DNA of 64,000 bases from Blasia pusilla (Eukaryota > Marchantiophyta > Marchantiopsida > Blasiales). The translations under genes and the position numbers were made by a program. The stretch covers positions 65,968,001 through 66,032,000 of the forward strand of contig CM114271.1 in assembly GCA_050084515.1 (NCBI GenBank), in the 5' to 3' direction. Below are positions 48,621 through 60,516 of the stretch, one piece after another (position 1 is the stretch's first letter; every line of letters begins with the position of its first letter). The notes below the pieces were generated by a model. It ran no database searches and was not told where the DNA came from. It worked only from the letters and a program-made list of their open reading frames with translations.

Positions 48621-50041
48621 CTATGTACATCTAGGATACATCCATCGTCCTTGAGGAACCCTAGTGAGAGGTGGCGTTAAACATGCCATATGCCATCCTC
48701 TCGAACAACCATCACATACTAGCATAGAGGCTGCACTACGGGCATAACCACACAACATACATGGCAAGCCTACAAGAACTACCGCTAATCTTGGGTCAAC
48801 TGTACAATCAATTTTTGGATGATGACACGGTGCACAATTACGCACATGGTCCTTCCAAACCATACCATCTCGTCCCTCGAATAAGAGAACACATGATGGC
48901 AAAACCTCACGCACTCTCAAGATGGTGCGCCCTGCAGTCACATCCAACATCATGGGTGCCTTCTCTTGCAAGTAGACATAGTATCCGTGATGAAACATCC
49001 GGATAGTAGGTCGATAACCACCTCCACGTATAGTCCCATACCTCAATGTATCTTGATGCTGCAAAATCGCCAAGTTCTCAAGCGCCATGGGCATCACTCT
49101 CCCAAACAAATCAGCCCTCTCAAAATATGCTCGCATCCATACATCAGGGTGATCAAGGTTCAACACCTCATCAACATCTCGACGAATGGTCGCACGTAAA
49201 TGTGGCTCTCGGCCATACAAAAGCAAGTACAATGAGAAAGATGTTAAGGATGTATGCCTTCTGAATTTGTATCCCATCGCCAACCACAGCAACTGGAGGT
49301 CCCAATCTCTTAGGTAACCTCTATGCAAGTCATACTTGCGTAGTCCTCTCTTCACCGTCTGCACAACCCACTCCAGAGTCCATCCGCCTCACGGTAATCT
49401 CGTGAATTAGTGCGGTGGTTGATTCGTGTTTGATCACACAAGGCTTGAAACTCCCTGCGGAACTCTGTACCCTGGTCTGTCAACACCTCAGATGGTGCAC
49501 CGTAATGACTCAGCACCCGATCTAGGAAGGTATACGCTGCTCCCCCACTTGTTTTGTCAAGCAATGCAACCAACTCTATCCACTTGGAGAAGTGCTCAAC
49601 CATCACCAACACAAAACGACTATGGTGATCCATCAAAGGTAAAGGTCCTACAAGATCCAAATTCCATCTATAACCTAAATCCATTATCGGAAGTGGATGC
49701 AACTGTGGAGTCGGACCATTGAATGATGCCCAGACTCGATCACCCACCATGCATCTGGCAACAAGATGTTGAATGTTAGTTTGCATGCCTCGCCACCAAT
49801 ACTGAATCTGGAGCAAGCTGTACATCCGCTTCACTCCAAAATGACCCAAATCCTCATGGGCATGACGCACCAAACGTGCTCTCTGCAAAGGAAGCACTAC
49901 ACGCGCTCTACCATCCTTCCACACTCGCAACACATGTGTCTCCTCCCACCGGAACCGTCTGACTCGCTGTAGGATCCGATCACCATCTCTACCACCCATT
50001 GTGCTTGCGACGTTGCCACTATGAAGGTACTTCAAGACCAC
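48621..50041 (-). pseudogene. integrase with C-terminal PHD finger (two broken frames)
   Basis: Frames 50041-49352 and 49364-48621 together give most of an integrase. The N-terminal zinc site keeps both His (HAHEDLGHFG) but reads ARCMVGD, so one Cys is lost. The catalytic core retains LDLVGPL (first Asp), LTDQGTEF (second Asp) and YREADG (Glu). A frame break lies at about 49360, after the catalytic Glu. After a GPY-like region (TAGRTILRVREVL) the protein ends in a PHD finger: C-x2-C, x11, C-x2-C, x4, H-x2-C, x14, then Tyr where the next Cys should be, x2, Cys. The terminal motif ends WMYPRCT at the stop. Confidence 0.8.
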
Positions 50042-50079
50042 TCCATCATCATTAATTTCTCGGCCACTTGTCGTCTCCT

Positions 50080-51672
50080 AACCGGCCTCTAGATCTAAGG
50101 ACTCTCCATCACACCTCACCATTGAAGTCTCAATAACCTTGCTCTCCATAGCCAACAAGCCCAAATAGGCTGACGCGTGCCATCCTGGCACCAACTCCTC
50201 AACACTCTCACCATGCCAATGAGCTTCAGTCACATCTCGGTGACTTGGACAAGGGTTACGGCTCAAACCATATGCATCCCGGTTGAGCATCCCAGGTCTA
50301 TGCACCACCTAGGAGTTATACTCCTGCAACAAAAGAGCCCACCTCACAAGCTTCCGTGTAAGCTTGTCTGACTCCATCAACCACTTAAGTGGCTGATGAT
50401 GGTAAAGGGATTGCCAAATAGATAATATCAAAAATGTGTGACAGCCCACACTGCAGCCAAGCACTTACCCTCATACGAGCTATACTTCAATCTACAACGT
50501 TGTTCGAGCGTAAGCCACCACAAACTCTCTACCATCATCGTCATGCTGGGTGAGCACGGTTCCAAGCCCCAACATGCTCCAATCGGTATGCAACTTGAAA
50601 AGACATCCCCAGATCGGTCTCCTCAATATGGGCGCGGACGTTAATCTGTCCTTGAGCATCTAAAATGCTCTCTCTTGCTCATCCGCCTAGTGCCACTCCT
50701 GATCCACCTTGGTCAATAAGGTCGCAATCTAGCTGAAATCCTTGACGTATTGTCGATAGAAGTTTGCCAATCCCATGAATGCACGAACTCGACTCACATC
50801 TGTAGGGTGTGGAATGCGTGAAATAGCCTCTACCTCCTTGTGCTACACACCAAGGCCACCTGGGTACATCGTATGATCCAAGAACTCAATCTGGTCGTAG
50901 AAGAACTTGCACTTGCTTGGATGTAGCTTCAGCCCATGTAACTACAATTGTCGAAACACCTCCTTTAGATGTCGCTCATGCTCCTCAACCGTGGCGCTAA
51001 AGGCTACAATGTCATCAATATACCACCTAGCAAAATCCACACCGGCCAAGATCCTATCCATCACCCTTTGAAACTCAGCCGGGGCGTTCTTTAACCCAAA
51101 TGGTAAGAACCGCCATTGGTACAAGAAATCCTTCTCGTGAGGATTGATGCCCCAAAATGCCATCTTCTGCCTGTCCTCCAATCTGATAGGCAGTTGATGG
51201 TATCCGGCTTGAAGATTTAACGAACCAAAGACCTTTGCATGTCTAATAGCATCAAAGATCTCCTAAGGAGTGGGCATGGCATACCTATCGGACTTTGTCT
51301 GCCAATTGATAGGTCGGTAATCTCCACACATCCCGCTATCCGTCCAATTTCCATGCACATCCTTCTTGGCGGGCATGATAGTGGCAGATGCATACTCTCC
51401 ATGCGACATCTCCACTAGTCATGGCTCCTACTCTAAATTAGAGCCCTCTCCATGTCACTGTACTTGTAGGGTCGTCGGGAGATCAGCGTGTCACTCGACA
51501 ACTCAATGCGGATCCCTGCACCCTTCAGCCTACCCAAATCATGCATACTAAATACACAACTCCTATAACTCCTAAGGAAGTGGTGTATCCGGCGCCACTC
51601 TCCTCTTGTCAACTTAGGGCCCATATCTGGCTCCCAAGTCTCCATTGTGACTATGGTAGGACTCTCTGACAT
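50080..51672 (-). pseudogene. reverse transcriptase and RNase H, broken
   Basis: LPFGLKNAPAEFQRVMD and WYIDDIVAFS mark the reverse transcriptase palm (frame 51181-50942). The upstream frame 51672-51433 is the N-terminal part with 'ISRRPYKYSDMER'. RNase H follows in pieces to VVHRPGMLNRDAYGLSRNP at about 50260. At least four frame interruptions are visible. The YIDD active-site box itself is intact. Confidence 0.7.
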
Positions 51673-51689
51673 GGGTGTCGGTGGTTGCT

Positions 51690-53419
51690 ATGATGCAACC
51701 CCATCTCGGACAACAAAACTAGAATGCTCCCTTATAGCCAACTGCAAAATCGGATCTCCATGTGCAGTACCCGGAACTACGCTCGATGATGTGGCAACCA
51801 TCTCGTGGCATATCTGAAAAATATCCCAAGAAGTCCAAGGGTGTCTCTCCCGATCACCCTTGGTGTGTTGATCTCCTCGAGTCTCGCCCCCAGCCACTTC
51901 CTCAACCATCTTGGTAGGCATGGGGATCACTAAAATAACTGTTGTGATCTTTAGCATCCTCAAACGACGTTGCTCTGCTACTCCCAAACTGAAAATCCAT
52001 GTCAAGCATTTCAGGCCCATTTCCTGACCCAAGACATGATGCCTCTAATAGTGACGGTAGTGCCGTCACTCCTGTGGGGAATCCCATCGCTTGCTCTAGC
52101 TCATTGGCGTTGGGCTCCACCAACCTCTGTTCTTGTTCATCCCAAACCAAGCCAGGCCCGGCCTCCTTGAATGCATAGGAAGCGGGAAAACTCACCAATG
52201 TAGGAAAGGATACTCGTGGTATGCCAATCCTGTTGACCACAATCAACGGCAATCGATCATTGTGCCTCATTGCCTATGATCGACGGCTCGGATCCAATAT
52301 ATAATCCACCAAAAAATTGGAGGGACGCTCCACTCTCGCGTAAGCCCTCCACAACACCTCATATGGCACCAAGTTGGTCTACCAAAGACGCGGGAAATAT
52401 GCTCGTGAACCCACACTCGCCGCATCCAACAAAATTTCCGGGCTAATCCATGCGCGCACCTGATGTGCACTCGTCACCACACGGGACCTTGAATCGCCCA
52501 AAATCAGTACATTCTCCAGAATGTGGTTGGAAGACGAGGCTAATGCTCCTACAAGTGTTGCAAGATCCGCATCATCTCCCAAAACAACCTGGACCAAAAG
52601 TCAGCTAATCCCCTACCCCGTCCAGCACTCAACTGGCCCTAACATGGCCAATCAACAATGACCAAGTCTATGGTCCCTACCTGCTCCAAGTCCTACGCTC
52701 CCAACAATGAAATGTCCTCGCTAGGAAACTCTGGTAACCCTAAAAGGCGGACGCAGATAACAAGCTAGGAAAACGGAGGCATAATTGCGCCACATGGTGA
52801 AGTGAAGCGTGCCTTGCAACATCATCAATCTCCACATACAAGTAGTGCTCCACGTGCACTCCAGCCTGCAAAACAGCAACTAACCAAGTGTTGATCCCTC
52901 CAAAGAGATCCTACACCCAAATACCCTCCTCTGGTGTCCAAAGGGGGTCATAGTAGCAATGCTGGCTACCTAGGGTTCCTCTGACCCGTCACACTTTGGT
53001 GCAAACATCTTGCTCCACATGGTCTGCACATGCTCAGTGGCTAAGCGTCGAAGCTCCTCAGTCGAGCCCTAAAGCGACACCTCTCCTTCACGGACTGATG
53101 CGGCTACCATGACACTTCTCTCCATAGAAATGTCACGAATGGGAATATCCTCTGCATGGAAATGTCCCTCAATCAAATCACTAGGCCAAGTGATGGCATT
53201 GCTAAATGCTCCTAAGGTCGCCATCTCTCCTGGCCATCGCTTGATCACTACACCTGTGAATCAAACTTGTGATGAGCTAAGACGCCCATCACCTGACTAC
53301 CATCCTGGTCTGTAGGACGCTGACTCCTCCCAGTAATACAAGGAAAACCCCATCGGGTATTACACTGCTCCACCAACCAAGACGTCATAGGACTCTGCAT
53401 CAATCACTATCGCCTTGGC
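51690..53419 (-). other. linker region of the minus-strand Gypsy polyprotein
   Basis: Frames of 60-120 codons on the minus strand lie between the protease and reverse transcriptase pieces. I cannot assign domains to them. They are probably the protease-polymerase linker, partly scrambled. Confidence 0.35.
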
Positions 53420-53620
53420 TCACACCACGGACTCACCTGTAGGATATCCCGGGCGAATCCTCACCACAAGCTGCTTTCGAGTGATATACTGTGTGGTACT
53501 CGCTCCACCCAAGGATGTCTGTATCCAAAATGTACAACGCTCCACATCCACTCTCGTCAAGCCCAATCCTTTGAATGACGTTTTCCCCAACATCACGGGT
53601 TGCGCTCTTGAATCCAACAA
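53420..53620 (-). pseudogene. retroviral-type aspartic protease relic
   Basis: The frame begins LDSRAQPVMLGK, where the catalytic triplet of retropepsins (D-S/T-G) reads D-S-R. The Gly to Arg change should inactivate it. The following KGLGLTRVDVERC and a beta-rich stretch fit a protease fold. Confidence 0.5.
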
Positions 53621-54347
53621 GACGTGCTACGGACTAAAAGCTATACCTCCTGAACTCACCAATTGGAAGACCTCTCCCCGGTTATCCAACAACACAATAC
53701 CAAGAGAAGCCCTGGCACAGTCTATCACGGATCTAGCCAGCATCTCCGCCATCCTAGCACCCGCAGCCTGCCATGAATCTGACGTGGACGACCCAAGCAT
53801 TCGCTCCAAGGGCATGTCCATCACCTCTCTATAATCATCTCTAAACGTGATGCAAGAACTCCAACTCCACGCTCACATAGCGTAGCGGCCAGTCGAAAAA
53901 CCTCAACATCATAACATCACTTAGTAAACCTCCCAACGTCATAACATCGGAAGAAGTAAACAGCACAATACGATACACCATCATGGCCACCCCCAACATC
54001 AAACTAGACACATGCTCTTCCTCATCATCAGCAATAGCAATCATCACACTCGCTTCTCCCATCGCCTTCCGTGCGGCCTGCACACCAATAACATCACCAA
54101 CTCTTCGGGAACTCGGATCATGACCCACCGATGGGGTCCTCATTGCCTCAGACAACGTGAAAGATTAAGGAATCTTGGTTTATTTTCAAACTTCCCCTCG
54201 TTGTGGATCCAACTCTACATATGCTCCATACGTCACAACTACGACGGTCTCCATCTGGGCAACCCCACACATCCAACCAGGATCCTCCACATCTTTGGCT
54301 GCTCCATATGATGTTGATGCCACGGATTCGGCATCGGATAATTAACC

Positions 54348-55656
54348 TCAATGCCATAGCAGCAATTTGCTCATGTAGTTGTTGTATCTGAGCAGCCATC
54401 CCAACCTCACGCCCGGCGTCTCCCTCGACGCGTCTAGGTGGTGGGACTCTACCTCCTCCACGTGCAGCTCCACCATCTTGTCAGAAACTCTAGCTCCTCG
54501 TCCCCCAACGGAACCACCTGGTGCACGATATCTAGGCCCACCCGGACCCGCTACTTGCTTTGGTGCCCTCTCTAGCCCTCGGTCCGGACGTAACTCATGA
54601 TGTAATTTGAGATACCTTGCGCATGTGTGACCATACCTTTGACAATAGTCATAATGATAACCTCCTGAGGCAGCACCATCTCCTCCTCCATGTTGAGGCA
54701 CACATCCATGACCCTAACAAGTGCAATCACACTGATGATGGGCTCTACCACATGACCAACAAGTAATCGTAGGTGGCTGCTGATGAGCCGCATATGAAGG
54801 CGCAGGTCTCTATGGCACGGCCTCCCAGTATTCTCCTTGAGCTCGTGGTGCCACAGTCAACCTATCTTAGAGTCCACGTTGTTGCATTGATGGTGCAGAT
54901 AATCTTGACTGCTCTCGCCCAGAATCCATGGTGGCTACACTCTCCTCTGCCATGTTACGCTCAATATTCTTCGTGGTCCTAAAAACATCTCTCAATGTAG
55001 GGGAGGTGTTCATAAGAAGCACCCCCTCCCGCACCCGTGTCCGTAGGGTCCGGTCCAGCATTGCGTACCATGACTGGATAGTCTAAGCCTATGTCACCCC
55101 TTGAGTAATGTTGATCAACCGTCACAAGCGAGTGTAAGCCTTGTGCAAACGCTTCACTCGGGCGCCTTTGGAAGTCATGGATGCTCTGCAACTTCTCCGT
55201 CTGTACCCCCTAGTAGCTCGCCCTCAACTCAACAAAGAACTCAACCACGAGGTTGAACTTGGGACGAACCCGACTAGACGGTGCAACTACTCCAATTCGA
55301 GTAACCCCTCCTAAAACATCACTAGTGGAAGAGGAAGTAGCCTCTCCTAATTCCTCCTCCTCATCTGGGAACGGCTTTGTTCATGACACATAGTGTGGGT
55401 CATAGTAGAGTCGCCATGCCTTAATCTCCTGGGCATATTTGTGGAAGAACTCATGGTTATCGTCCATGGACGCCCCCTCTAGATGCTGGAACATACCGTT
55501 CCATATTGTAAACGGGTTGAACTCTCTAGAGTTCCTAGCCCACTGTGAGTCACACCAACTCCTAAACTCCGCGATGAAGTCGTGCCACTCGATCGTGCCT
55601 ACTGCACCTGAGAACCTACGCGGTCCTCTACCCGGTCGTCCATCTCGTACCCCCAA
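54348..55656 (-). pseudogene. gag with zinc knuckles, broken
   Basis: The frame 55656-55381 (WHDFIAEFRSWCDSQWARN, HKYAQEIKAWR) resembles the gag capsid region of plant Gypsy elements, and 55191-54979 continues it. Two knuckles lie in adjacent frames: CWSCGRAHHQCDC near 54740 and a Y-x2-C-x4-H-x4-Y box at 54653-54612, where two Cys are Tyr. The glycine- and arginine-rich tail after the second box could bind nucleic acid. Confidence 0.6.
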
Positions 55657-56164
55657 GAAGTAGGACTACTCAATGTGAGTGGCAAAGCACTACTCAACTC
55701 CTCTACGCCCTCCTCCTTATCTTAAGATGACACAGAAGGAGGTCGAGGTGGTCCCGCACGTGGAGACCCTTGAAACCTGGCGCCACTCCGCGTAAATCCA
55801 CTAGAGCTACTCTCTGGTCCACCACCTTGCCTCTCAAAGTCCCAAAAGGATGTCGTGATGACTCTCGTGCCCCCCTCACACGATCACTCTCAACCTTGCG
55901 AGTATCACACAATCACTCAATCTAACATGCGGCACTCAAGCTACACTCTCTCACTGAGACGTGTGTTGTGCAGCAGCAAGCGGCATGGTGCGGAAAATCA
56001 ACTGAACTATAGTCTCATCGATAAACCATCCTCAAATCTAGAAATTCCACACAGGTCTACGTCCCCTCAACCCATACGTCATTGATGCTCTCAACATCAG
56101 CACGAAACCCAATATCCCAAATAACTTCCCAATACCCGGAATTCTCTCATATGTGTAGGGTAAG

Positions 56165-57164
56165 TGTCGCGCCCCTACTCTCCTTGGACGTCAATCTTTA
56201 GTGTTGCGGAAGCATACGTTCAATAGGTCATGATCTCATCGCCGATCTGCACCCAAACACGCACTCTCGTTAGTCGGGTCTTGGCCAACCAGCGTTCTAA
56301 CCCACCGAGTTCTCAACACGGTGTCTCATCAAGCTCAACCTTCCTTAGTTCCTAGTTTCCAAAACATGGCAAGTCCTTCAAGACTTGGAAAAGACTTCCT
56401 GGTTAGTCCAGGGATCTGAAATGGCACTTGCGCGCCTAGCGATCCCAACTATTCAACGGACCTCGTGTGAGCTCCAAACCAAGACCCAAGTAATTGAGTC
56501 GCGGGGTGAAATCCAAGAGGGACGTCTAAAATCGCCTCAATAGACTTGGTGCACGTTTTCCAACCCAACCCCCAAACTCGCGTTCCGATCCATGCCCTTG
56601 AGCCCTTCCGCGGCGCCCAAAGTGGGGTTCGGGTTCCAAGCACTCTTGGAGACCTTCCCCCTTACTAGTACTTCTGGGGTTCTCCAATAACCCCCTTTGG
56701 AAAAGGAGGGTCGGGCCCTTCATTGTGGCCCTCAACCCGACTCCACTTACAATCGTTTCCGGGTTGTTTCTCAGCCGCTGCTTATGTGTTTGCAAAGATC
56801 CTTGATGCATTTGAACCGACTTTCCACAAGCTTTCCAACGCACTCTCCTTTTATCCAAACACATCTTGACGCTAAAAGTTATGGTTAAAAATACAGTCGG
56901 AAACTCTCAAACGCTAGTGGCGTTCCAAATCCGGATTCTTCCTTTTGGCAACCCACTTTCTAGACTCGACTTCTTTCAAGTCTCATTCCGCGTTTGGTCC
57001 AGGTTTCTCGGTCGCGACCACAACATCTGAAACGTGAAGCCTCGCTCGCGTCTCGTCTCTTGTCTCCTTTTCGAGACTACTCCAATGCGCAAACCATCTT
57101 AGCGTGAGCCCGCTAATGTTCCGATGTTCCGCTTGGCACTCGTTTGGTCATGAGGGTCGTGACA
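56165..57164 (-). mobile_element. 1000-bp LTR (TG...CA) on the minus strand
   Basis: On the minus strand it starts TGTCACGACCC at 57164 and ends GGGGCGCGACA at 56165. The termini are near-perfect short inverted repeats. Immediately before it lies TAAAGAGGGGTGAG, a classic polypurine tract, which makes it a 3' LTR. No matching second LTR is in the window and the flanking five bases are not duplicated. Its ends differ from what is seen around the PHD-integrase copies, so it probably belongs to another element. Confidence 0.6.
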
Positions 57165-57178
57165 CTCACCCCTCTTTA
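57165..57178 (-). promoter_or_regulatory. polypurine tract
   Basis: TAAAGAGGGGTGAG on the minus strand abuts the TGTCACG start of the LTR. In reverse transcription such a tract primes plus-strand DNA. Confidence 0.55.
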
Positions 57179-57630
57179 GAGGTTGATGCCCTCATCAACG
57201 CAAACCTTTGTTATGTCAAGTCTCTTGGGCAGCCTACCCCTTGACATTGAATTGCGTTCTGGTGGCTAACCCGCAATTCCTCTTAGTCTATAGTTGTCGC
57301 TTTGCCCCACTTAGAATTATTAGCCTCTCCTCTTTGATGAGCCTTGACTAGTTCCAAGGAACTAACCTATCAAATAAGCTAACTAAGTGTGCAACCTTAG
57401 ACTCTTCTGACTCATTCTTGTAAACATCACACCTGTTTACCTGGTCTACAAATCGTACTACTATTGGGTCGCTCTCGTATTCAACTTAGGCGCGTCACTA
57501 AGTTTACTTATGTAGCCACAAGTAAGATCACCCCAAGCCCCAAGACAAACTTCATCTGCCCCGCCGACGCTAGGGCGAGCCCGAGTGTAATCCAACACAA
57601 GGTCATGTTCCAAGTGCTTATCCACATACG
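57179..57630 (-). other. internal region before the orphan LTR, unrecognised
   Basis: By position this should be the 3' internal part of the element that owns the LTR at 56165-57164. One minus-strand frame, 57649-57461, is open but has no recognisable domain. It ends where the + strand Gypsy copy begins. Confidence 0.35.
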
Positions 57631-57647
57631 AGACGGATAGGTATGCC

Positions 57648-58228
57648 ATGCCTACACATGAGGAGATCTTTGATATGGTGGGACAGGCAAAGATTTTCAG
57701 TACTTTGGATCTTCGGGGAGGATACCATCAATTGCCGATTTGGGAGAGTGACAAGGCCAAGACAGCATTTTGGGATGTCAACTCTCATAGTAAGGATTGT
57801 TTGAACCACTGGAAATTCTTACCCTTTGGGTTGAAGAATGCATCTGCCGAGTTCCAGAGAGTGATGGACATGATCCTAGCAAGGTTGGATTTTTTTGGTG
57901 TTACATTGATGATATCTTAGTGTTCAGTAACATGGTGGAGGAGCATCAGATACATTTGCAGATTGTTTTTGAGCGGTTGAAAGCTCGTGGTCTACGTTTG
58001 TATCCAGGAAAGTGTAAGTTCTTCCATAAGGATGTTGAGTACTTGGGTCATGTGATCTATCCAGGTGGTTTGGGTGTTCAGCAAGCAAAGGTGGAGGCTA
58101 TTGCACTTATTGTGCGTCCGGTAGATGTGAGTAGAGTTCAGGCATTCATGGGATTGGCGAACTACTATGGGAGGTATGTGAAGGGATTTAGTGTTATGGC
58201 AAAGCCTTTGAACCAATTGCTGAAATAA
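57648..58228 (+). pseudogene. Gypsy reverse transcriptase, one frameshift
   Basis: The frame 57648-57920 contains FSTLDLRGGYHQLPI and LPFGLKNASAEFQRVMD. The frame 57797-58228 contains CYIDDILVFS, the catalytic box, followed by KCKFFHKDVEYLGH and the connection LANYYGRYVKGFS. The two overlap, and the shift falls in the run of seven T near 57890. Catalytic residues are present. Confidence 0.8.
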
Positions 58229-58269
58229 GATCAAGAGTGGCACTAGGGAGATGATCAGAGAGAGCTTTT

Positions 58270-58686
58270 TTGGAGCTCAGGGCCCAATTGGTGGCGGCGC
58301 CTATCTTAAGGAGACCTATCAGAGGGCGCCCATTTCAGTTACACACTGATTGGAGTAGGTTGGGACTTGGAGCGGGGTTGACACAACATGATGATGAGCA
58401 CATGGAGTTTGTGGTGGCCTATGCAAGTCGTTCGAATAATGCAGCGGGGTCGCGCTATAGTTCATATGAGGGAGAGTGCTTGGCAGTAGTGTGGGCTGTG
58501 GCACACTTTAGGTGTTACTTGTTTGGCACACAGTTTACCCTTGTTACTGATCACCAGCCACTCAAGTGGTTGATGGAGTCTGACAAGTTTACATGGAAGC
58601 TTGCACGGTGGGCTCTTATCTTACAGGAGTATGACTTCCAAGTGGTACATAGACCTGGAGTTGCCAACCTTGATGCTAATGGGTAA
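58270..58686 (+). pseudogene. Gypsy RNase H domain
   Basis: LHTDWSRLGLGAGLTQ holds the first Asp, SSYEGECLAVVWAV the Glu, and TLVTDHQPLKWLM the next Asp. It ends VVHRPGVANLDANG at a stop where intact relatives read on into a Leu-Ser-Arg motif. The reading frame is clean for 138 codons. Confidence 0.8.
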
Positions 58687-58755
58687 AGTAGGAACCCATG
58701 TACTAGCCAAGAGGATGCAACTGGGGCTAGATGGCATGGCGATGTTGATGAGGAG

Positions 58756-60357
58756 ATGGTGCCACGTTGGCATGCATCCGCCTTTTTATGTTGGTTAGGG
58801 GTGGACTCTAGTATGGAGGACCACATGACATCTTACTCTAGTCAGAGGGTAGATGGCCAGCCTTCAGATCCTAAGGTTGGAGATGGTGGTACGGATCAGC
58901 ATGATATTCATGATGATGCGTTGGTGTTGGAGTTCCTACGGACCAATAGGGTGTCAGGCATAGTGAGTGCCAAGGAGGGAGACCGTGTTCTTCAACGTGC
59001 TAAGAGGTATCGATTGGAGGGAACACATATTCTCCGTGTGTGGGAGGATGGTAGAGTATGAGTAGTGCCGCATTTGGCTCAGAGAGAGCGCATTGTGCGA
59101 CATGCCCATGAGGAGTTGGGACATTTTGGGGAAAAGCGTACATATAGCTTACTCCTTGGTCAGTATTGGTGGCGTGGCATGCATACTGAGGTGCAGCATT
59201 TGGTGTCACATTGTATGGTTTGTGACCGGGTGAGGGCATCATCCAATGCCCCTACACCACAGTTACACCCCTTGCCTATTATGGGGTTGGGTTACCATTG
59301 GAGTGTGGACTTTGCGGGACCATTACCGTTGAGTGTACGACATCATCGATATGTGTTGGTGATGGTGGAGCACTTCTCCAAGTGGATTGAGTTGGTGGCA
59401 TTACCTGAAAAGGCGAGTGAGGGAACAGCGTATGCGTTTCTTGATAGAGTGCTTAGTCATTTAGGTGCACCAGCTGAAGTGCTGACCGACCAGGGTACAG
59501 AGTTTCAGGGTGAGTTTCAGGTCTTGTATGACAAGGCGATGATTGATCATCGGACCACGTCTCGAGATCATCCAGAGGTGGATGGTTTGGCTAGGCGTGT
59601 GGTTCAGACGGTCAAGAGGGCATTGCATAAGTATGGCCTACAGAAGGGGCATCTTGGAGATTGGGATATTCAGTTGCCATGGTTAGCCATGGGGTATAGG
59701 TTCAATCGCCAAGCATCCTTGGCTTCCTTCTCACCTTATTTTCTGTTATACTGCCGAGATCCAGACTTGCCAGCAGCAATTCGTTGGGAGTCTAGTGAGG
59801 TGGTGAACCTTGATGACCCAGAGATGTGGATGAGAGTGTTTTTTCAACGGGCAGAGCTCTTTCGGAGAGTTATGCCAACAGCCTTTGAGAACCTTGCCAT
59901 TGCTCAACACAGGGATACGTTGCGGTATGCAACCATTCGGGGTGGAGGTTATCGACCATCAATTTGTAGGTTCCATGTGGGAGACTATGTCTATTTGCAG
60001 CAGATTGCACCAACAATGTTAGATGTGACGGCAGGCCGCACTATTTTACGAGTGTGCGAGGTGTTAGCTTCTGGAGTTCTCATGTTGGGGGGTCATGATG
60101 GAGTTGTTTGGAAGGACCATGTGCGTAATTGTGCGCCATGTCATCTTCCAAATGTGGATGGTATTATTGACCCAAGCTTAGCCATGATACGTGCTAGCTT
60201 GAGGTGCATGTTGTGTGGGTCTGGTGGTAACGCAGCCTGTATGTTGGTGTGTGATCGGTGTTCTAGGGGTTGGCACATGATGTGTTTGACTCCATGTATG
60301 GATGTTGTTCCTACTGAAAGGTGGGTTTGTCTCGATGTACTTAGGAGAGGTAGATGA
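58756..60357 (+). pseudogene. integrase ending in a PHD zinc finger
   Basis: Frames 58756-59061 and 59065-60357 are split by one TGA. The HHCC zinc site is complete (HAHEELGHFG...HCMVCDR). The DDE core shows VDFAGPL, LTDQGTEFQ and HPEVDG with normal spacing. After the GPY-like stretch (TAGRTILRVCEVL, then KDHVRNCAPCH) comes a PHD finger at residues 381-425 of the second frame: C381-x2-C384, C396-x2-C399, x4, H404-x2-C407, W420-V-C422. The eighth ligand is lost to a one-base deletion a few bases before the end. A chromodomain, usual here in chromoviruses, is absent. A PHD finger binds histone H3 tails in the proteins where it is studied, so a targeting role is inferred. Confidence 0.85.
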
Positions 60358-60516
60358 CTTGATCTTTGCGTGATATGGATTACAGATAGGCGACTAACGA
60401 TGGGGCAACCTAGCACCCAGCCTTCTGATTCGTGCATCCAAGAAGGTGTATAGCATGTAGTAGATGTATAGGGCTACCTGGGAGTTAGAGGGACCTAACC
60501 GCCAGTTAGGGAGACG

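Larger units (their letters stand above)
47540..55912 (-). mobile_element. Ty3/Gypsy element with PHD-tailed integrase, minus-strand copy
   Basis: All polyprotein parts are present in order on the minus strand: gag (about 55656-54979), zinc knuckles (about 54760-54610), protease (about 53620-53420), reverse transcriptase (about 51670-50940), RNase H (about 50660-50080) and integrase plus PHD finger (50041-48621). This domain order (integrase last) defines Ty3/Gypsy as against Copia. Downstream of the integrase, 'ggagttagagggacctaacc' is shared with the + copy and precedes the repeat-bearing region to 47540, probably the 3' LTR. Many stops and frameshifts break the frame, so the copy is dead. 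Confidence 0.8.
57630..60357 (+). mobile_element. Ty3/Gypsy element with PHD-tailed integrase, 5'-truncated + copy
   Basis: The copy begins abruptly within the start of the reverse transcriptase (DRYAMPTHEEIF) and lacks gag and protease. It then carries reverse transcriptase, RNase H and integrase. It is the best preserved of three copies: only a few lesions interrupt it, including a frameshift in a T run near 57890, a TAA near 58227, a one-base slip near 58270, TAA at 58684 and TGA at 59059. After the integrase, 'ggagttagagggacctaacc' (60481) is shared with the minus-strand copy. Confidence 0.8.
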
